From contig NZ_JAFLQZ010000006.1 in NCBI RefSeq assembly GCF_017313265.1, positions 124,001 to 188,000 of the forward strand: a DNA stretch of 64,000 nucleotides. Reading direction: 5' to 3'. Below, one piece after another: positions 8,054 through 16,417 of this stretch (the stretch's first letter is position 1; the number at the start of each line of letters is the position of its first letter). The stretch is from Hymenobacter telluris (GTDB lineage Bacteria; Bacteroidota; Bacteroidia; Cytophagales; Hymenobacteraceae). Made by a program: the position numbers and the translations under genes. The notes beneath the pieces are model-generated. The model searched no databases and was not told the DNA's origin. It saw only the letters and a program-made list of their open reading frames with translations.

Positions 8054-9460
8054 CCTAGGCTTCTCCTGGTACACCTTCCACAGAAACTCCCCGAAGAGGG
8101 TGTTGGCCCAGGCAAACCAGGCCCGCGTGAACTTGGCCGCGTCGTCTTTGTGGAAGGCTTCGTGCATGTAGCCGGTGCCGGCGTGGGTGGCGCGCAAGCT
8201 TTCCACGCAGGCCCGGATTTCGGCGTCGGTGGAACTGGTGAGGCCGCGCATGGTAATGGCAATGGGCCAGATCATGTCCTGGCCGACGTGGGGGCCGCCA
8301 ATACCTTCGGCAGCCCGGCCTTTAAAGAAGAACGGGTTGTTTTCGGAGAGCAGGAATTTTCGTGTGTTCTGGTAAATAGGGTCGGTGGCGGGTAGCGCAC
8401 CCAGGTAAGGCAGGCCCAGCAGGCTGGGCACGTTGGCATCGTCCATGAGCACCTGGCTACCGAAACCATCCACCTCGTAGGCGTAGATTTTACCGTGCTG
8501 AGGATGGTCCACTACGGCGTGCTGGCGCAGGGCCACTTCCACTTCGTCGGCCAGGGCGGTGAGTTCCTGGGCCGTCTTGGAATCCTTGGTCAGCTGGGTC
8601 ATCATCTCGCTGGCCTGGCGCAAACTGACCACCGCGAAGAAATTGCTGGGTATCAGGAACGAGTACAGCGTGGCGTCGTCGCTGGGGCGGAAAGCCGAGC
8701 AGATCAGGCCCACCGGGCGCACCGGGTAGCCGTAGCCGTTCATGGGCTGGGTGTCGGTGGCTTTGGGGGTTTCGCGCTGAAACTTGTAGGGACCCAGGCT
8801 GGCTTTGCGCTGCTGCTCCCGGAAGGTTTGCAGCACCGTCTGGATGGCCCGCTGCCAGGTGGCATCGAACGGGCCGGCATCCTTGGTGATTTTCCAGTAG
8901 TGGTAAGCCAGCCGGATGGGGTAGCAAAGCGAGTCGATTTCCCATTTCCGCTCGTGCACGCCGGGCTGCATGGCCGTCAGGTCCGACTTCCACTCCCCCA
9001 CTTTGGTGTCGTCGCCATAGAAAGCGTTGGCGTAGGGGTCTTTGAGGATGCAGCGCGTCTGGCGGTTGATAACGCCGGCCACCAGCTGCCGCAGCTCGGC
9101 ATCCTTGCCCATAAACTGCAAGTAAGGCCACACCTGCGCCGAGGAGTCGCGCAGCCACATGGCGTCAATGTCGCCGGTGATGACGTAGGTATCGGGGCGC
9201 CCGTCCCGCGTGGCGTAGGTTACGGTGGTATCCAGGGTGCTCGGGAAGCAGTTCTCGAACAGCCAGCCCAGCTCCTGATTGGGCACTTTCTTTTGGAATT
9301 CCTTGATGGCGGCTTCCACCGAGCGGCTGCGGAACCGCCGCTTTGCCTCGGCCGGGCGCACAACTGGGAAGGCGGGCGCCGCGGCCAGCAACGAGGTGGG
9401 CTGTAGCAGCGCGCCGCCGAAAAGTAGCGTGAGGCCCTGGAGGAATAGTCTACGGTTCAT
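8042..9460 (-). CDS. GH125 exo-alpha-1,6-mannosidase
   Basis: A 472-residue protein of the GH125 family (formerly 'meiotically up-regulated gene 157'), whose members remove alpha-1,6-linked mannose, including that of N-glycan cores. The family blocks GDIDAMWLRDSSAQVWPY (residues 96-113) and HERKWEIDSLCYPIRL (from 169) are intact. The N-terminus MNRRLFLQGLTLLFGGA resembles a twin-arginine signal, suggesting Tat export. The frame is open to an ATG at 9616, but the signal peptide sets the start at 9460. It is divergent from the GH92 gene across a 353-bp gap, and the two mannosidases probably act on the same glycan. The stop codon lies inside the end of the histidine kinase gene. Confidence 0.93.
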   Translation of the reverse strand: MNRRLFLQGLTLLFGGALLQPTSLLAAAPAFPVVRPAEAKRRFRSRSVEAAIKEFQKKVPNQELGWLFENCFPSTLDTTVTYATRDGRPDTYVITGDIDAMWLRDSSAQVWPYLQFMGKDAELRQLVAGVINRQTRCILKDPYANAFYGDDTKVGEWKSDLTAMQPGVHERKWEIDSLCYPIRLAYHYWKITKDAGPFDATWQRAIQTVLQTFREQQRKASLGPYKFQRETPKATDTQPMNGYGYPVRPVGLICSAFRPSDDATLYSFLIPSNFFAVVSLRQASEMMTQLTKDSKTAQELTALADEVEVALRQHAVVDHPQHGKIYAYEVDGFGSQVLMDDANVPSLLGLPYLGALPATDPIYQNTRKFLLSENNPFFFKGRAAEGIGGPHVGQDMIWPIAITMRGLTSSTDAEIRACVESLRATHAGTGYMHEAFHKDDAAKFTRAWFAWANTLFGEFLWKVYQEKPRLLV

Positions 9461-9813
9461 GGGGTTAGGGGGAAGTGGGTGGGGAGCTTTCCGAGGCAAG
9501 CTACGGTGGATTTCAGGACAGGAGAATGGAGCGGTACCAAGCGGAGAGCAGCTAAGGATGCAGATAGCCGGGTCAGGCTCAAAGGACCGGGTGTCAACTC
9601 TGCGTTGCCCAGCCATTCGTAGCTATGCATTAGCCAGCATTGCCGCTTTCAGGAATGGATTAAGGGCTAAAATATTCACGAAATGTACAATCTCCCAACA
9701 GGTGCTTAAACATTTTAGCATATTTACCCAGAAGCCTAGCCGCCAGCTAGTACTATGAGGGCAAACTTCCGCTTTCCAAGCCTATATCTGTACAAGTCAA
9801 ACTCCCACTTTGC
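9461..9813. other. Divergent regulatory region between GH125 and GH92
   Basis: This 353-bp AT-richer gap must hold the promoters of both mannosidase genes. It contains the 18-bp palindromic operator candidate at 9703-9720 and a related half-site, GCTAAAATATT, near 9666. TATATCTG at 9783-9790 resembles a -7 box for the GH92 gene but lacks a matching -33 box. No coding sequence is credible here. Confidence 0.55.
9703..9720. promoter_or_regulatory. Candidate operator shared with the FucP-like transporter gene
   Basis: TGCTTAAACATTTTAGCA is a near-palindrome, 93 bp upstream of the GH92 start codon. It matches TGCTAAAACATTTTAGCT at 49439-49456 in 16 of 18 positions, and that copy lies 89 bp upstream of another gene of the same locus. 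The symmetry and A/T-rich core suit a LacI-type or similar dimeric regulator. Two LacI-type regulators are encoded in the window. Confidence 0.6.
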
Positions 9814-12075
9814 ATGTTTCAATCTGCTTTGAAATGGGTTCCGCGGCTGCTGACCAGCAGCCTGTTGCTGGCAGCCACCTGGTCGTCGGGCCAGCGCCTT
9901 ACTTCGTTTGTTGACCCGCTGATTGGTACCGGGGGCCACGGCCACGTTTTTCTGGGGGCCAACGTACCCTTCGGGGCCGTGCAGCTCGGGCCGCAGAACA
10001 TTTTCAAGGGCTGGGATTGGTGCTCGGGCTACCATTACTCCGATAGTTTGCTGACGGGCTTCAGCCACACCCACCTCAGCGGTACCGGCGGCGCCGACCT
10101 CGGCGACGTGCTTATCATGCCGTACACCGGGGAAATCAAAACCGACAAAGGCCAGCAGAAAGCGCCCCACCAGGGCTACCTCTCGCGCTTCTCGCACCAG
10201 CGGGAAGTGGCCCGCCCCGGCTACTACGCCGTCACGCTCGACGACTACGGCATTCGGGCGGAGCTGACCAGCACGGAACGGGTGGGCTTTCACCGCTACA
10301 CGTTTCCGGCCGGAGGCCGCCAGCCGGCGCACGTCATCATCGACCTGAAAGAAGGCATTGACGACCAGGCCATGGAAACGTATCTGGAGCAGGTGGACCC
10401 GCAGACCTTCGTGGGCTACCGGTTCTCGAAGGGCTGGGCCAACGCGCAGCGGGTGTATTTTGCCATCAAAGCGTCGGCGCCCGTGCCCAAGTTTGCGCTG
10501 TATGAGGAAGCCCAATTGCTGGCTGGCAAAGCCGGGAAAGGCAAGGCCACCAAGGGCGTCTTCACCTTCGACAAGGCCCCGGCCAACTTACTGCTGAAGG
10601 TGGGGTTGTCGCCGGTTAGTACCCAGAACGCGCTGGCCAATATTGCGCAGGAAATTCCGGGCTGGGACTTCGGCAAGGTGCAGCAGGCCGCCGACCAGAA
10701 ATGGAACCAGGAGCTGGCCAAGCTCACCATCGAAACCAAGGACGCCACGGCCCGGCGCATCTTCTACACCTCCATGTACCACGCCCTGTTTGCGCCCGCG
10801 CTGTTTAACGACGTGAACGGGGACTACCGCGGCTCCGACGGTAAGGTGTACCCCAAGGCGCCTTTCACCAACTACACCACCTTCTCGCTCTGGGACACGT
10901 ACCGCACGGAGCACTCCCTGTTCACCCTGGTGCAGCCCGAGCGGGTGAGCGGCATGATGCAGTCTATGCTGGCCATTCATCAGCAGCAAGGCAAGCTGCC
11001 CATCTGGCACCTGATGGGCAACGAAACCAACACGATGGTGGGCTACAGCGCCGTACCGGCCCTGGCCGAAGCCTACCTCAAAGGCACGCCCGGCCTCGAC
11101 GGCAACCAGGTGCTGGCCGCCATGAAGACCTCCAGCACCCGCGACGACCAGGGCGTGAATTACCTGAAAACCATGGGCTTCATTCCGGCCGACAAGGAAA
11201 GCGAATCGGTGGCGAAGGCCATGGAGTACGCCATTGACGACTGGAGCATTGCCCAGGTGGCCCTGAAGCTCGGCCGCCAAGCCGACTACAAAACGTACAC
11301 GGAGCGCGCCCAGTACTACAAGAAATACTACGACCCGCACACCCGCTTCATGCGCGGCCTCACCTCCGACGGCAAGTTTCAGCTGCCCTTCGACCCGATT
11401 CAGTCCATTCACCGCCAAAACAACTACACCGAGGGCAATGCCTGGCAGTACACCTGGCTGGTGCCCCACGACGTGCCGGGCCTGATCAAGCTCTTCGGCA
11501 GCGACGCCGCCTTCACGGAGAAGCTCGACAGCCTGTTTATCATCAAGGGGGATTTGGGCAGCAGCGCCTCCCCCGACATTTCGGGGTTGATTGGCATGTA
11601 CGCCCACGGCAACGAGCCCAGCCACGCTACTGTGTACCTTTACTCCTACGCCGGCCAGCAGTGGAAAACGGCCGAGAAAGTGCGCCAGGTGCTGCACGAA
11701 ATGTACAAAGACAAACCCGACGGCATCAGTGGCAACGAGGACTGCGGGCAGATGAGCGCCTGGTACATCCTGTCGGCGCTGGGTTTCTACCCGGTAAGCC
11801 CCAGCAGTGGGGCCTACGTGCTGGGCAGCCCCATCATCGACAAAGCCACTATTCAGTTGCCGAAGGGCAAACGCTTCGTGATTGAAACTAAAAACAACGG
11901 CCCGCAAAGCCCTTACATCCAATCAGTAACGCTCAACGGCAAGCCGTACCCCAACAGCTTCCTGCTGCACCGCGACATTGTAGCGGGCGGCACCTTGCAG
12001 CTAACGATGGGACCCCAACCTAACCGCACGTTCGGAACCGCCGCGGCCACCCGCCCCCGCGAGGTGTACAAGTAA
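9814..12075 (+). CDS. GH92 alpha-mannosidase (first copy)
   Basis: A 753-residue secreted enzyme of GH92, a Ca2+-dependent exo-alpha-mannosidase family (mostly alpha-1,2, also 1,3/1,6) characteristic of N-glycan breakdown. A signal peptide (TSSLLLAATWSSGQ) precedes the N-terminal beta-sandwich (VDPLIGTGGHGHVFLGANVP). The (alpha/alpha)6 catalytic domain keeps the family blocks LPIWHLMGNETNTMVGYSA and GNEDCGQMSAWYILSALGFY. It is the only glycosidase gene of the locus read on the plus strand and has its own control region with the operator candidate at 9703-9720. A second GH92 is at 21543-23840. Linkage preference cannot be fixed by eye. Confidence 0.95.
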   Translation: MFQSALKWVPRLLTSSLLLAATWSSGQRLTSFVDPLIGTGGHGHVFLGANVPFGAVQLGPQNIFKGWDWCSGYHYSDSLLTGFSHTHLSGTGGADLGDVLIMPYTGEIKTDKGQQKAPHQGYLSRFSHQREVARPGYYAVTLDDYGIRAELTSTERVGFHRYTFPAGGRQPAHVIIDLKEGIDDQAMETYLEQVDPQTFVGYRFSKGWANAQRVYFAIKASAPVPKFALYEEAQLLAGKAGKGKATKGVFTFDKAPANLLLKVGLSPVSTQNALANIAQEIPGWDFGKVQQAADQKWNQELAKLTIETKDATARRIFYTSMYHALFAPALFNDVNGDYRGSDGKVYPKAPFTNYTTFSLWDTYRTEHSLFTLVQPERVSGMMQSMLAIHQQQGKLPIWHLMGNETNTMVGYSAVPALAEAYLKGTPGLDGNQVLAAMKTSSTRDDQGVNYLKTMGFIPADKESESVAKAMEYAIDDWSIAQVALKLGRQADYKTYTERAQYYKKYYDPHTRFMRGLTSDGKFQLPFDPIQSIHRQNNYTEGNAWQYTWLVPHDVPGLIKLFGSDAAFTEKLDSLFIIKGDLGSSASPDISGLIGMYAHGNEPSHATVYLYSYAGQQWKTAEKVRQVLHEMYKDKPDGISGNEDCGQMSAWYILSALGFYPVSPSSGAYVLGSPIIDKATIQLPKGKRFVIETKNNGPQSPYIQSVTLNGKPYPNSFLLHRDIVAGGTLQLTMGPQPNRTFGTAAATRPREVYK

Positions 12076-12136
12076 GGAGCCTGTCGTTAAATATAACCGC
12101 ACGGCATGACGGCCTTTGTATAGTATCTGTATAGTA

Positions 12137-12235
12137 TATAGCCATTTCAAGAACGGTGTAGCGTCGTCCGTGCTGTTTACTGTTCAACGGGGAGACGCAA
12201 GCATGCGTCTCTACACCGTTCTTGAATCTGCTATA
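12137..12235. repeat. REPIN-like element, copy 1 (GTAGAGACGC family)
   Basis: This 99-bp element has 25-bp terminal inverted repeats differing at only three positions (12137-12161 against 12211-12235). It encloses a palindrome, GAGACGCAAGCATGCGTCTC. It lies 18 bp beyond the stop codon of the GHL10-like gene, between convergent genes. Related elements are at 23887, 28131 and 38662. Confidence 0.75.
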
Positions 12236-12253
12236 AGTTGCTGTCCGCGCAGC

Positions 12254-13348
12254 TTAGGAGCGGCGGGGTACTTTGGTGGAAGCCGTTTTCAGGGCGGCCA
12301 GCGTCCCATCCGAGACGTCGCCGAACAGGGAAACCCCGGCGGCACCGTTGCGCAGGGCGTTTTCTATGCCTTGCTGCACTTCGGCGTCGTTCCTGAAATC
12401 GGGTAGGAACAGGCCCGCATATAGCGGAAATTTGCCGTTCAGCGCCTGCACGCCTTCTTTGGTGGCCTGCCCAATCCAGGTCACGTTTTCTTTGTAGAAG
12501 CCGTGGTAAATCATGGGGCACACACCGCTGATGTTCCAGTTCACCCAGTCCTGCTTCACGTTGCGGTGCGCAATATCGGGGGTGGGAAACACGGCGGCGG
12601 TTATCGGCTTTTTGTAGGATTTGGCCACGTTGGTGAGCCGCCGTACCACTTCATTCACCCGCTCATACCGAAACGCCCGCCACGAGGGGCTGGCCTCGGG
12701 GTACTGCACGGTATCAATGTCGAGGCCGTATTCCGCCTTGTAGGCCGCTTTGCACACCGCGCAGTAGCAGAAGTCGTATTCGGGTAGCTCGCTGGTTTGC
12801 ACAATCTTGTACTTGTCCCAGAGGTTCACCGGCAGAATCACGTCGCAGAAGCGCACGTAATCGAGGTGAATGCCGTCGACGTAGTCTTTTTTCAGGGCGG
12901 CGGCGTAGTCTTGTTCCAGGTACTGCTTCACTTCCTCGCGCGAGGGGCACAGCCAGCGGTAGTAGTCCACGTATGGCGGGTGGGTGGCGCAAGACTGGCC
13001 GTTGCGGCTCACGGCGTACCACTCGGGGTGGGCTTGCAGCAAGGTTTTCTCGCCCCGGTTCATCGTCCAGATCCAGTGGTGCGCTTCCAGCTTCTGGGCT
13101 TTGGCCGCCCGAAAGTGCTTCTCGCTGTCCTTTTCAAAGAAGATGCCCCGGATGCCCGCCTCGTAGTACTTGCGGTAGCGGGCGGCGAGCTGCGGCGCGG
13201 TGTCTTTCGAGTCGGGGTTAATCCACACCCAGTGTTTCCAGGCAGTGGGAGCGGCTACGGGCAACGCCGCCTGGGCTACGGCTGGCAGCGCGGCGGCCGA
13301 CAAGCCCGTCAACAAACTGGTTCTAACGAATTTCCGGCGGCTGGTCAT
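12254..13348 (-). CDS. Putative glycoside hydrolase of the GHL10/DUF187-like type, Tat-exported
   Basis: A 364-residue protein starting MTSRRKFVRTSLLTGLSAAA, with a clear SRRKFVR twin-arginine motif. The body looks like a TIM barrel of the 'glycosyl hydrolase-like 10' group: KHWVWINPD, AGIRGIFFEKDSE, DGIHLDYVRFCD (a strand ending in acidic residues typical of the active site) and ISGVCPMIYHGFY. Bond specificity is unknown. Its ATG overlaps the TGA of the CBM9-like gene upstream (ATGA at 13345-13348), so the two are translationally coupled and probably act on one substrate. The frame is open to 13567, but the Tat signal sets the start. Confidence 0.75.
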   Translation of the reverse strand: MTSRRKFVRTSLLTGLSAAALPAVAQAALPVAAPTAWKHWVWINPDSKDTAPQLAARYRKYYEAGIRGIFFEKDSEKHFRAAKAQKLEAHHWIWTMNRGEKTLLQAHPEWYAVSRNGQSCATHPPYVDYYRWLCPSREEVKQYLEQDYAAALKKDYVDGIHLDYVRFCDVILPVNLWDKYKIVQTSELPEYDFCYCAVCKAAYKAEYGLDIDTVQYPEASPSWRAFRYERVNEVVRRLTNVAKSYKKPITAAVFPTPDIAHRNVKQDWVNWNISGVCPMIYHGFYKENVTWIGQATKEGVQALNGKFPLYAGLFLPDFRNDAEVQQGIENALRNGAAGVSLFGDVSDGTLAALKTASTKVPRRS

Positions 13349-14505
13349 GGTTTCAGGGTTTCGATTAATCCTTCGTCGTTGATGTGAATAGTGGGGTTGC
13401 CCGCGGCCGCAATAGTAGCGGTGAACTGGTAGGGCGTAGCGGCCAGCTGCAATTGGTGGCGGCGGCGGTTGATTTCCGCTTGCGGCGCCACCTGCAATTC
13501 GGCCAGCGTGGTAGCATAGCGGCCGTGCTGCTGCCGGTACTGCTGCTGCCGGTAGTACACCAGCCACAAGTAGCGGCGGCGCAGCTCACTATCGGGCAGC
13601 TTGAATGGGGTGTTGGCCTGGCGGGTGAACTGCAGGTAGCCCCAGCGCTCCGGGTAGTGCATATTGATAACGCCCTGCGGCGACCAGACCCAGTTGTGCT
13701 CCGGTAAATCCTTGCCTGCCGCGTCTTGCAGCTTACGGTTTTTGCCGTCAACCACCCGCGTATCCCATTGCACCCGCGAGAAGTTGATGCGCCATTGGGT
13801 GCCTTCCGTGGGCGGCTGGAAAGGAAACCCCATCCGCAGGGTTTTCAGCGGAATAGCCATTTCCACGGTCCAGCTTTCGTCCGTGTCCTGGGGTTGGTTG
13901 AGGGTACCCTTGATGGAAACGCCGGAGCGCAGCCCCGCCACGTCCCAGCCAATCAACGCGTCGCCCCGGTTGCGGTAGGGCTTGGGCAGGTACAGGTCGA
14001 AAATCTTGTTCAGCGCGTTTACTTCAATCTCGAAGTACTGGTGCGTGTTGTTGTCGGGGTCGATGAATAGCTCGAAGTCGTTGTCGTGGTAGATGATATC
14101 GTCGTGGTGGGTTTGGGTGGCCCAGATCTGCGGCTCTTGTAGCGTGGCGGCCACAAACAGCGTCGAGTCGTTCCAGAGCATCTTCACCCGGGTCTGTAGG
14201 CTTGGCCGCGGCTTGGCCTTGCCTTCAATGTCCACGAAATCGGTGGTCCAGGCAGCTTGTTGCCAGGCGCTTTCCGCTAAGTTGCCGTCCATGGTCAGCG
14301 GCTGGCTGGTGTGCTGCACCACGTAGCTGTTGGGCGCGGTAAACAGGTGCTCCAGTCCCTGAAACGGGGTTTGCGCGTGCAGCGGCGCCGCTACTCCCAG
14401 GCCCAGCAGCCAGCCCCACCACCGCCCCGATGCACGTGCTTTGCGGGCTCCTATTTGCAGTTGACTACCTGGTTTTCCCTTGTGTGTAATGGTGTTTCGC
14501 TTCAA
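13345..14505 (-). CDS. Secreted CBM9-like carbohydrate-binding protein
   Basis: A 386-residue protein with a long basic N-terminus, then a hydrophobic segment (WWGWLLGLGVAAPLHAQ) that looks like a signal peptide cleaved near residue 45. The domain at about 65-290 resembles family 9 carbohydrate-binding proteins: PLTMDGNLAESAWQQAAW, VKMLWNDSTLFVAATLQEP, DNDFELFIDPDNNTHQYFE and SWTVEMAIPLKTL. A helical extension of about 90 residues follows. No catalytic function is expected. It is coupled by a 4-bp overlap to the GHL10-like gene and lies upstream of it in the same transcript. Confidence 0.75.
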   Translation of the reverse strand: MKRNTITHKGKPGSQLQIGARKARASGRWWGWLLGLGVAAPLHAQTPFQGLEHLFTAPNSYVVQHTSQPLTMDGNLAESAWQQAAWTTDFVDIEGKAKPRPSLQTRVKMLWNDSTLFVAATLQEPQIWATQTHHDDIIYHDNDFELFIDPDNNTHQYFEIEVNALNKIFDLYLPKPYRNRGDALIGWDVAGLRSGVSIKGTLNQPQDTDESWTVEMAIPLKTLRMGFPFQPPTEGTQWRINFSRVQWDTRVVDGKNRKLQDAAGKDLPEHNWVWSPQGVINMHYPERWGYLQFTRQANTPFKLPDSELRRRYLWLVYYRQQQYRQQHGRYATTLAELQVAPQAEINRRRHQLQLAATPYQFTATIAAAGNPTIHINDEGLIETLKP

Positions 14506-14571
14506 TCGACCAACGTATATGGACGAGGAAGTTTTGCCGATTTGAGTGGCGGCCTCCCTCCTCTCCAGTAA

Positions 14572-14618
14572 ACAAAAAGTGAGGCTTCACCCCAGGCTCG
14601 CCCAGAGTAAAGCCTCAC
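14572..14618 (-). terminator. Rho-independent terminator after susD
   Basis: GTGAGGCTT (14579-14587) pairs with AAGCCTCAC (14610-14618). On the minus strand the stem is followed by TTTTTGT. It lies downstream of the susC-susD pair and upstream of the CBM9-like gene, so it should separate these two transcripts. Confidence 0.7.
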
Positions 14619-14647
14619 GTACAACCAAGTACCAGTCAGTTACACAG

Positions 14648-14802
14648 TAGCCGCATAGCGGCGTTAGGTTGGTAGCGTACCGGGGCCGCGCTGCCAGCGT
14701 GCCGCGTAGCGGTGCCAGAACTGCCGGAACGACTCTGGCACCGCTACGCGGCGCACGAACAGAGCGGCCCTTTTCTATCAACCTGGCGCCGCTACGCGGC
14801 CA
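14648..14802. repeat. Nested palindrome cluster (CCGCGTAGCGG family) after susD
   Basis: Four copies of a CCGC(A/G)TAGCGG-type word are arranged as two nested inverted pairs. The inner pair (about 14700-14753) forms a stem of about 20 bp with a 14-nt loop. The outer pair joins about 14648-14675 to 14777-14802. The block ends about 15 bp from the susD stop codon. It looks like a dispersed palindromic repeat rather than a gene. Confidence 0.7.
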
Positions 14803-14816
14803 TTGTGCAGCTTGTA

Positions 14817-16409
14817 TTATCTATCCCACCACACCCGCGACGTCAGCTGGTCGCCGCCGCTCAGGTTGGCTACGGCGGCCTGGTAGCCGTTCGGGTTGTT
14901 GGAGTTTTCGGTGGTTGGGTAGAGTATGCGGCGCGGAATGGTGGCGTTGGTTACGTTGCCGGGGTAGTTCACGGGCACCAGCACCGGGAAGCCGGAACGC
15001 CGCCAGTTAAACCACGCCTCAAAGAAGTTGAAGGTAGTGGACGCCTCCAGCCAGTACTGCTCGTTGATTTGCTGAAGCGCATTGGTGGTCCGCAGCGGAT
15101 TGGCCACGACGAAGGCATCGATAGTAGCGGCAGGCACGGTAGCCGCCGCATCCAGCTGGGCCAAGGACTGCATGGCCCCGCGCAAGCCGTTGGCGTAGTG
15201 CGTGGCGGCATTGGCTCCCACGCTCCAGCCGCGCGAGGCGGCTTCGGCCAGCAGAAACTCGGTTTCGGCGTAGGTCAGCAGGAAGGCCGGCGTGTTCTGC
15301 TTGATATACACGCTTGCCCGCGGCCGGGAGTAGTTGCCGAGCGGCGCCGCATCAGCGCCGGTACCCGTCGGGCCGGGGTAGTCGGCGCGGCGGCGGATGT
15401 CGAAAGCGCCGCCGGTCAGGTCGTAGCCGTTGGGCAGGCCGCGCTGGGCCGCCGCCGCGGTATTGCCGGGCAAGGATTGGTTGGCATTGTTGGCTGCACC
15501 GGCCTGCGGAATTTCGGCAATTACGCCCAGGCGCGGGTCGTTGGTGGTGCGCAGGTAGTCAATCAGCGTCTTGCTCCATTTCACTTCCCGGAAGTCGTCG
15601 GTGGTGCGCAGGGCGTTGCTGGAGGCATTCTGGGTGTCGCCGAAAGCAATGTCGGTGCGCAGCAGGGCGTTTTCGGTGGTGCTGGCCAGGGTGCCGGCCG
15701 CGGCGGCTTTCTCGGTCCAGGTACGGGCCGCGGCGGCATCTACCTTGGTCATGCGCATGGCCACGCGCACCATCAGCGAGTAGCCCAACCGCCGCCACTG
15801 CGCCACGTCGCCGCCGTAAAACAAGTCACCGGTGGCCGTGGGAGCCGCTGGGTCGAGGCTGTTGATGGCCGCTTCCAGCTGCGTCAGCAACTGGGGGTAA
15901 ATATCCTGCTGCCGGTCGTACTTCGGCGTAACGATGCCCTGCGGTGCCTGCAACGCTTCCGAAAACGGAATGTCGCCGTAGGTGTCCGTGATGCGCTGGA
16001 ATATCATGACCTTCATGATATTGCTGATGGCAATGGTATTGGCGAAACGGGTGGGATTCTGCGTATTGGCTACGCTGATGGCCTGCTGCAAGCGGCTCAG
16101 GGCGGTGTAGCCTTCATTGAACGCCTGGGCCTGGTAACCAGTGAAACCGCCGGCATTGACGTACTTGTCGCCGTTGCCGTAGTAGTTGAAGGTACTGGCT
16201 ATGGCCTGAATAGCCGGGGCCTGGTAGAGCAGCTGGGTGTACCCCGTGTTGCCGTACCGCAGCTGGCCATCGGCGAGCAGGTAGTTCGGGTTCAGATTGG
16301 CCGCCGAGGCCGCATTGGGGTTGGTGTTTACATCGTCCAGCTTGTCTTCCGAGCAGGCGGAGCTAAACAGGATGGCGGCGAAACCTATGTAGAGGATCGG
16401 GTTTTTCAT
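14817..16409 (-). CDS. susD-like: SusD/RagB-family nutrient-binding outer-membrane lipoprotein
   Basis: A 530-residue lipoprotein with signal MKNPILYIGFAAILFSSAC (lipidated Cys19). It then shows NPNAASAANLNPNYLLADGQ and helical repeats of the SusD-like_2 group (IMKVMIFQRITDTYGDIPFSE is the familiar tetratricopeptide-like signature). SusD proteins form the lid of the SusC transporter at the cell surface and capture oligosaccharides. It follows susC with 8 bp between them, a classical pair, and is followed by a terminator. The substrate is inferred from neighbouring mannosidases and hexosaminidases, not from this sequence. Confidence 0.95.
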   Translation of the reverse strand: MKNPILYIGFAAILFSSACSEDKLDDVNTNPNAASAANLNPNYLLADGQLRYGNTGYTQLLYQAPAIQAIASTFNYYGNGDKYVNAGGFTGYQAQAFNEGYTALSRLQQAISVANTQNPTRFANTIAISNIMKVMIFQRITDTYGDIPFSEALQAPQGIVTPKYDRQQDIYPQLLTQLEAAINSLDPAAPTATGDLFYGGDVAQWRRLGYSLMVRVAMRMTKVDAAAARTWTEKAAAAGTLASTTENALLRTDIAFGDTQNASSNALRTTDDFREVKWSKTLIDYLRTTNDPRLGVIAEIPQAGAANNANQSLPGNTAAAAQRGLPNGYDLTGGAFDIRRRADYPGPTGTGADAAPLGNYSRPRASVYIKQNTPAFLLTYAETEFLLAEAASRGWSVGANAATHYANGLRGAMQSLAQLDAAATVPAATIDAFVVANPLRTTNALQQINEQYWLEASTTFNFFEAWFNWRRSGFPVLVPVNYPGNVTNATIPRRILYPTTENSNNPNGYQAAVANLSGGDQLTSRVWWDR

Positions 16410-16417
16410 GGTTCCGA

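Noticed and set aside
14587..14802. The palindrome cluster as a possible CRISPR array
   Set aside because: The repeats are inverted, not direct, spacers are unequal, and no cas gene is in the window.
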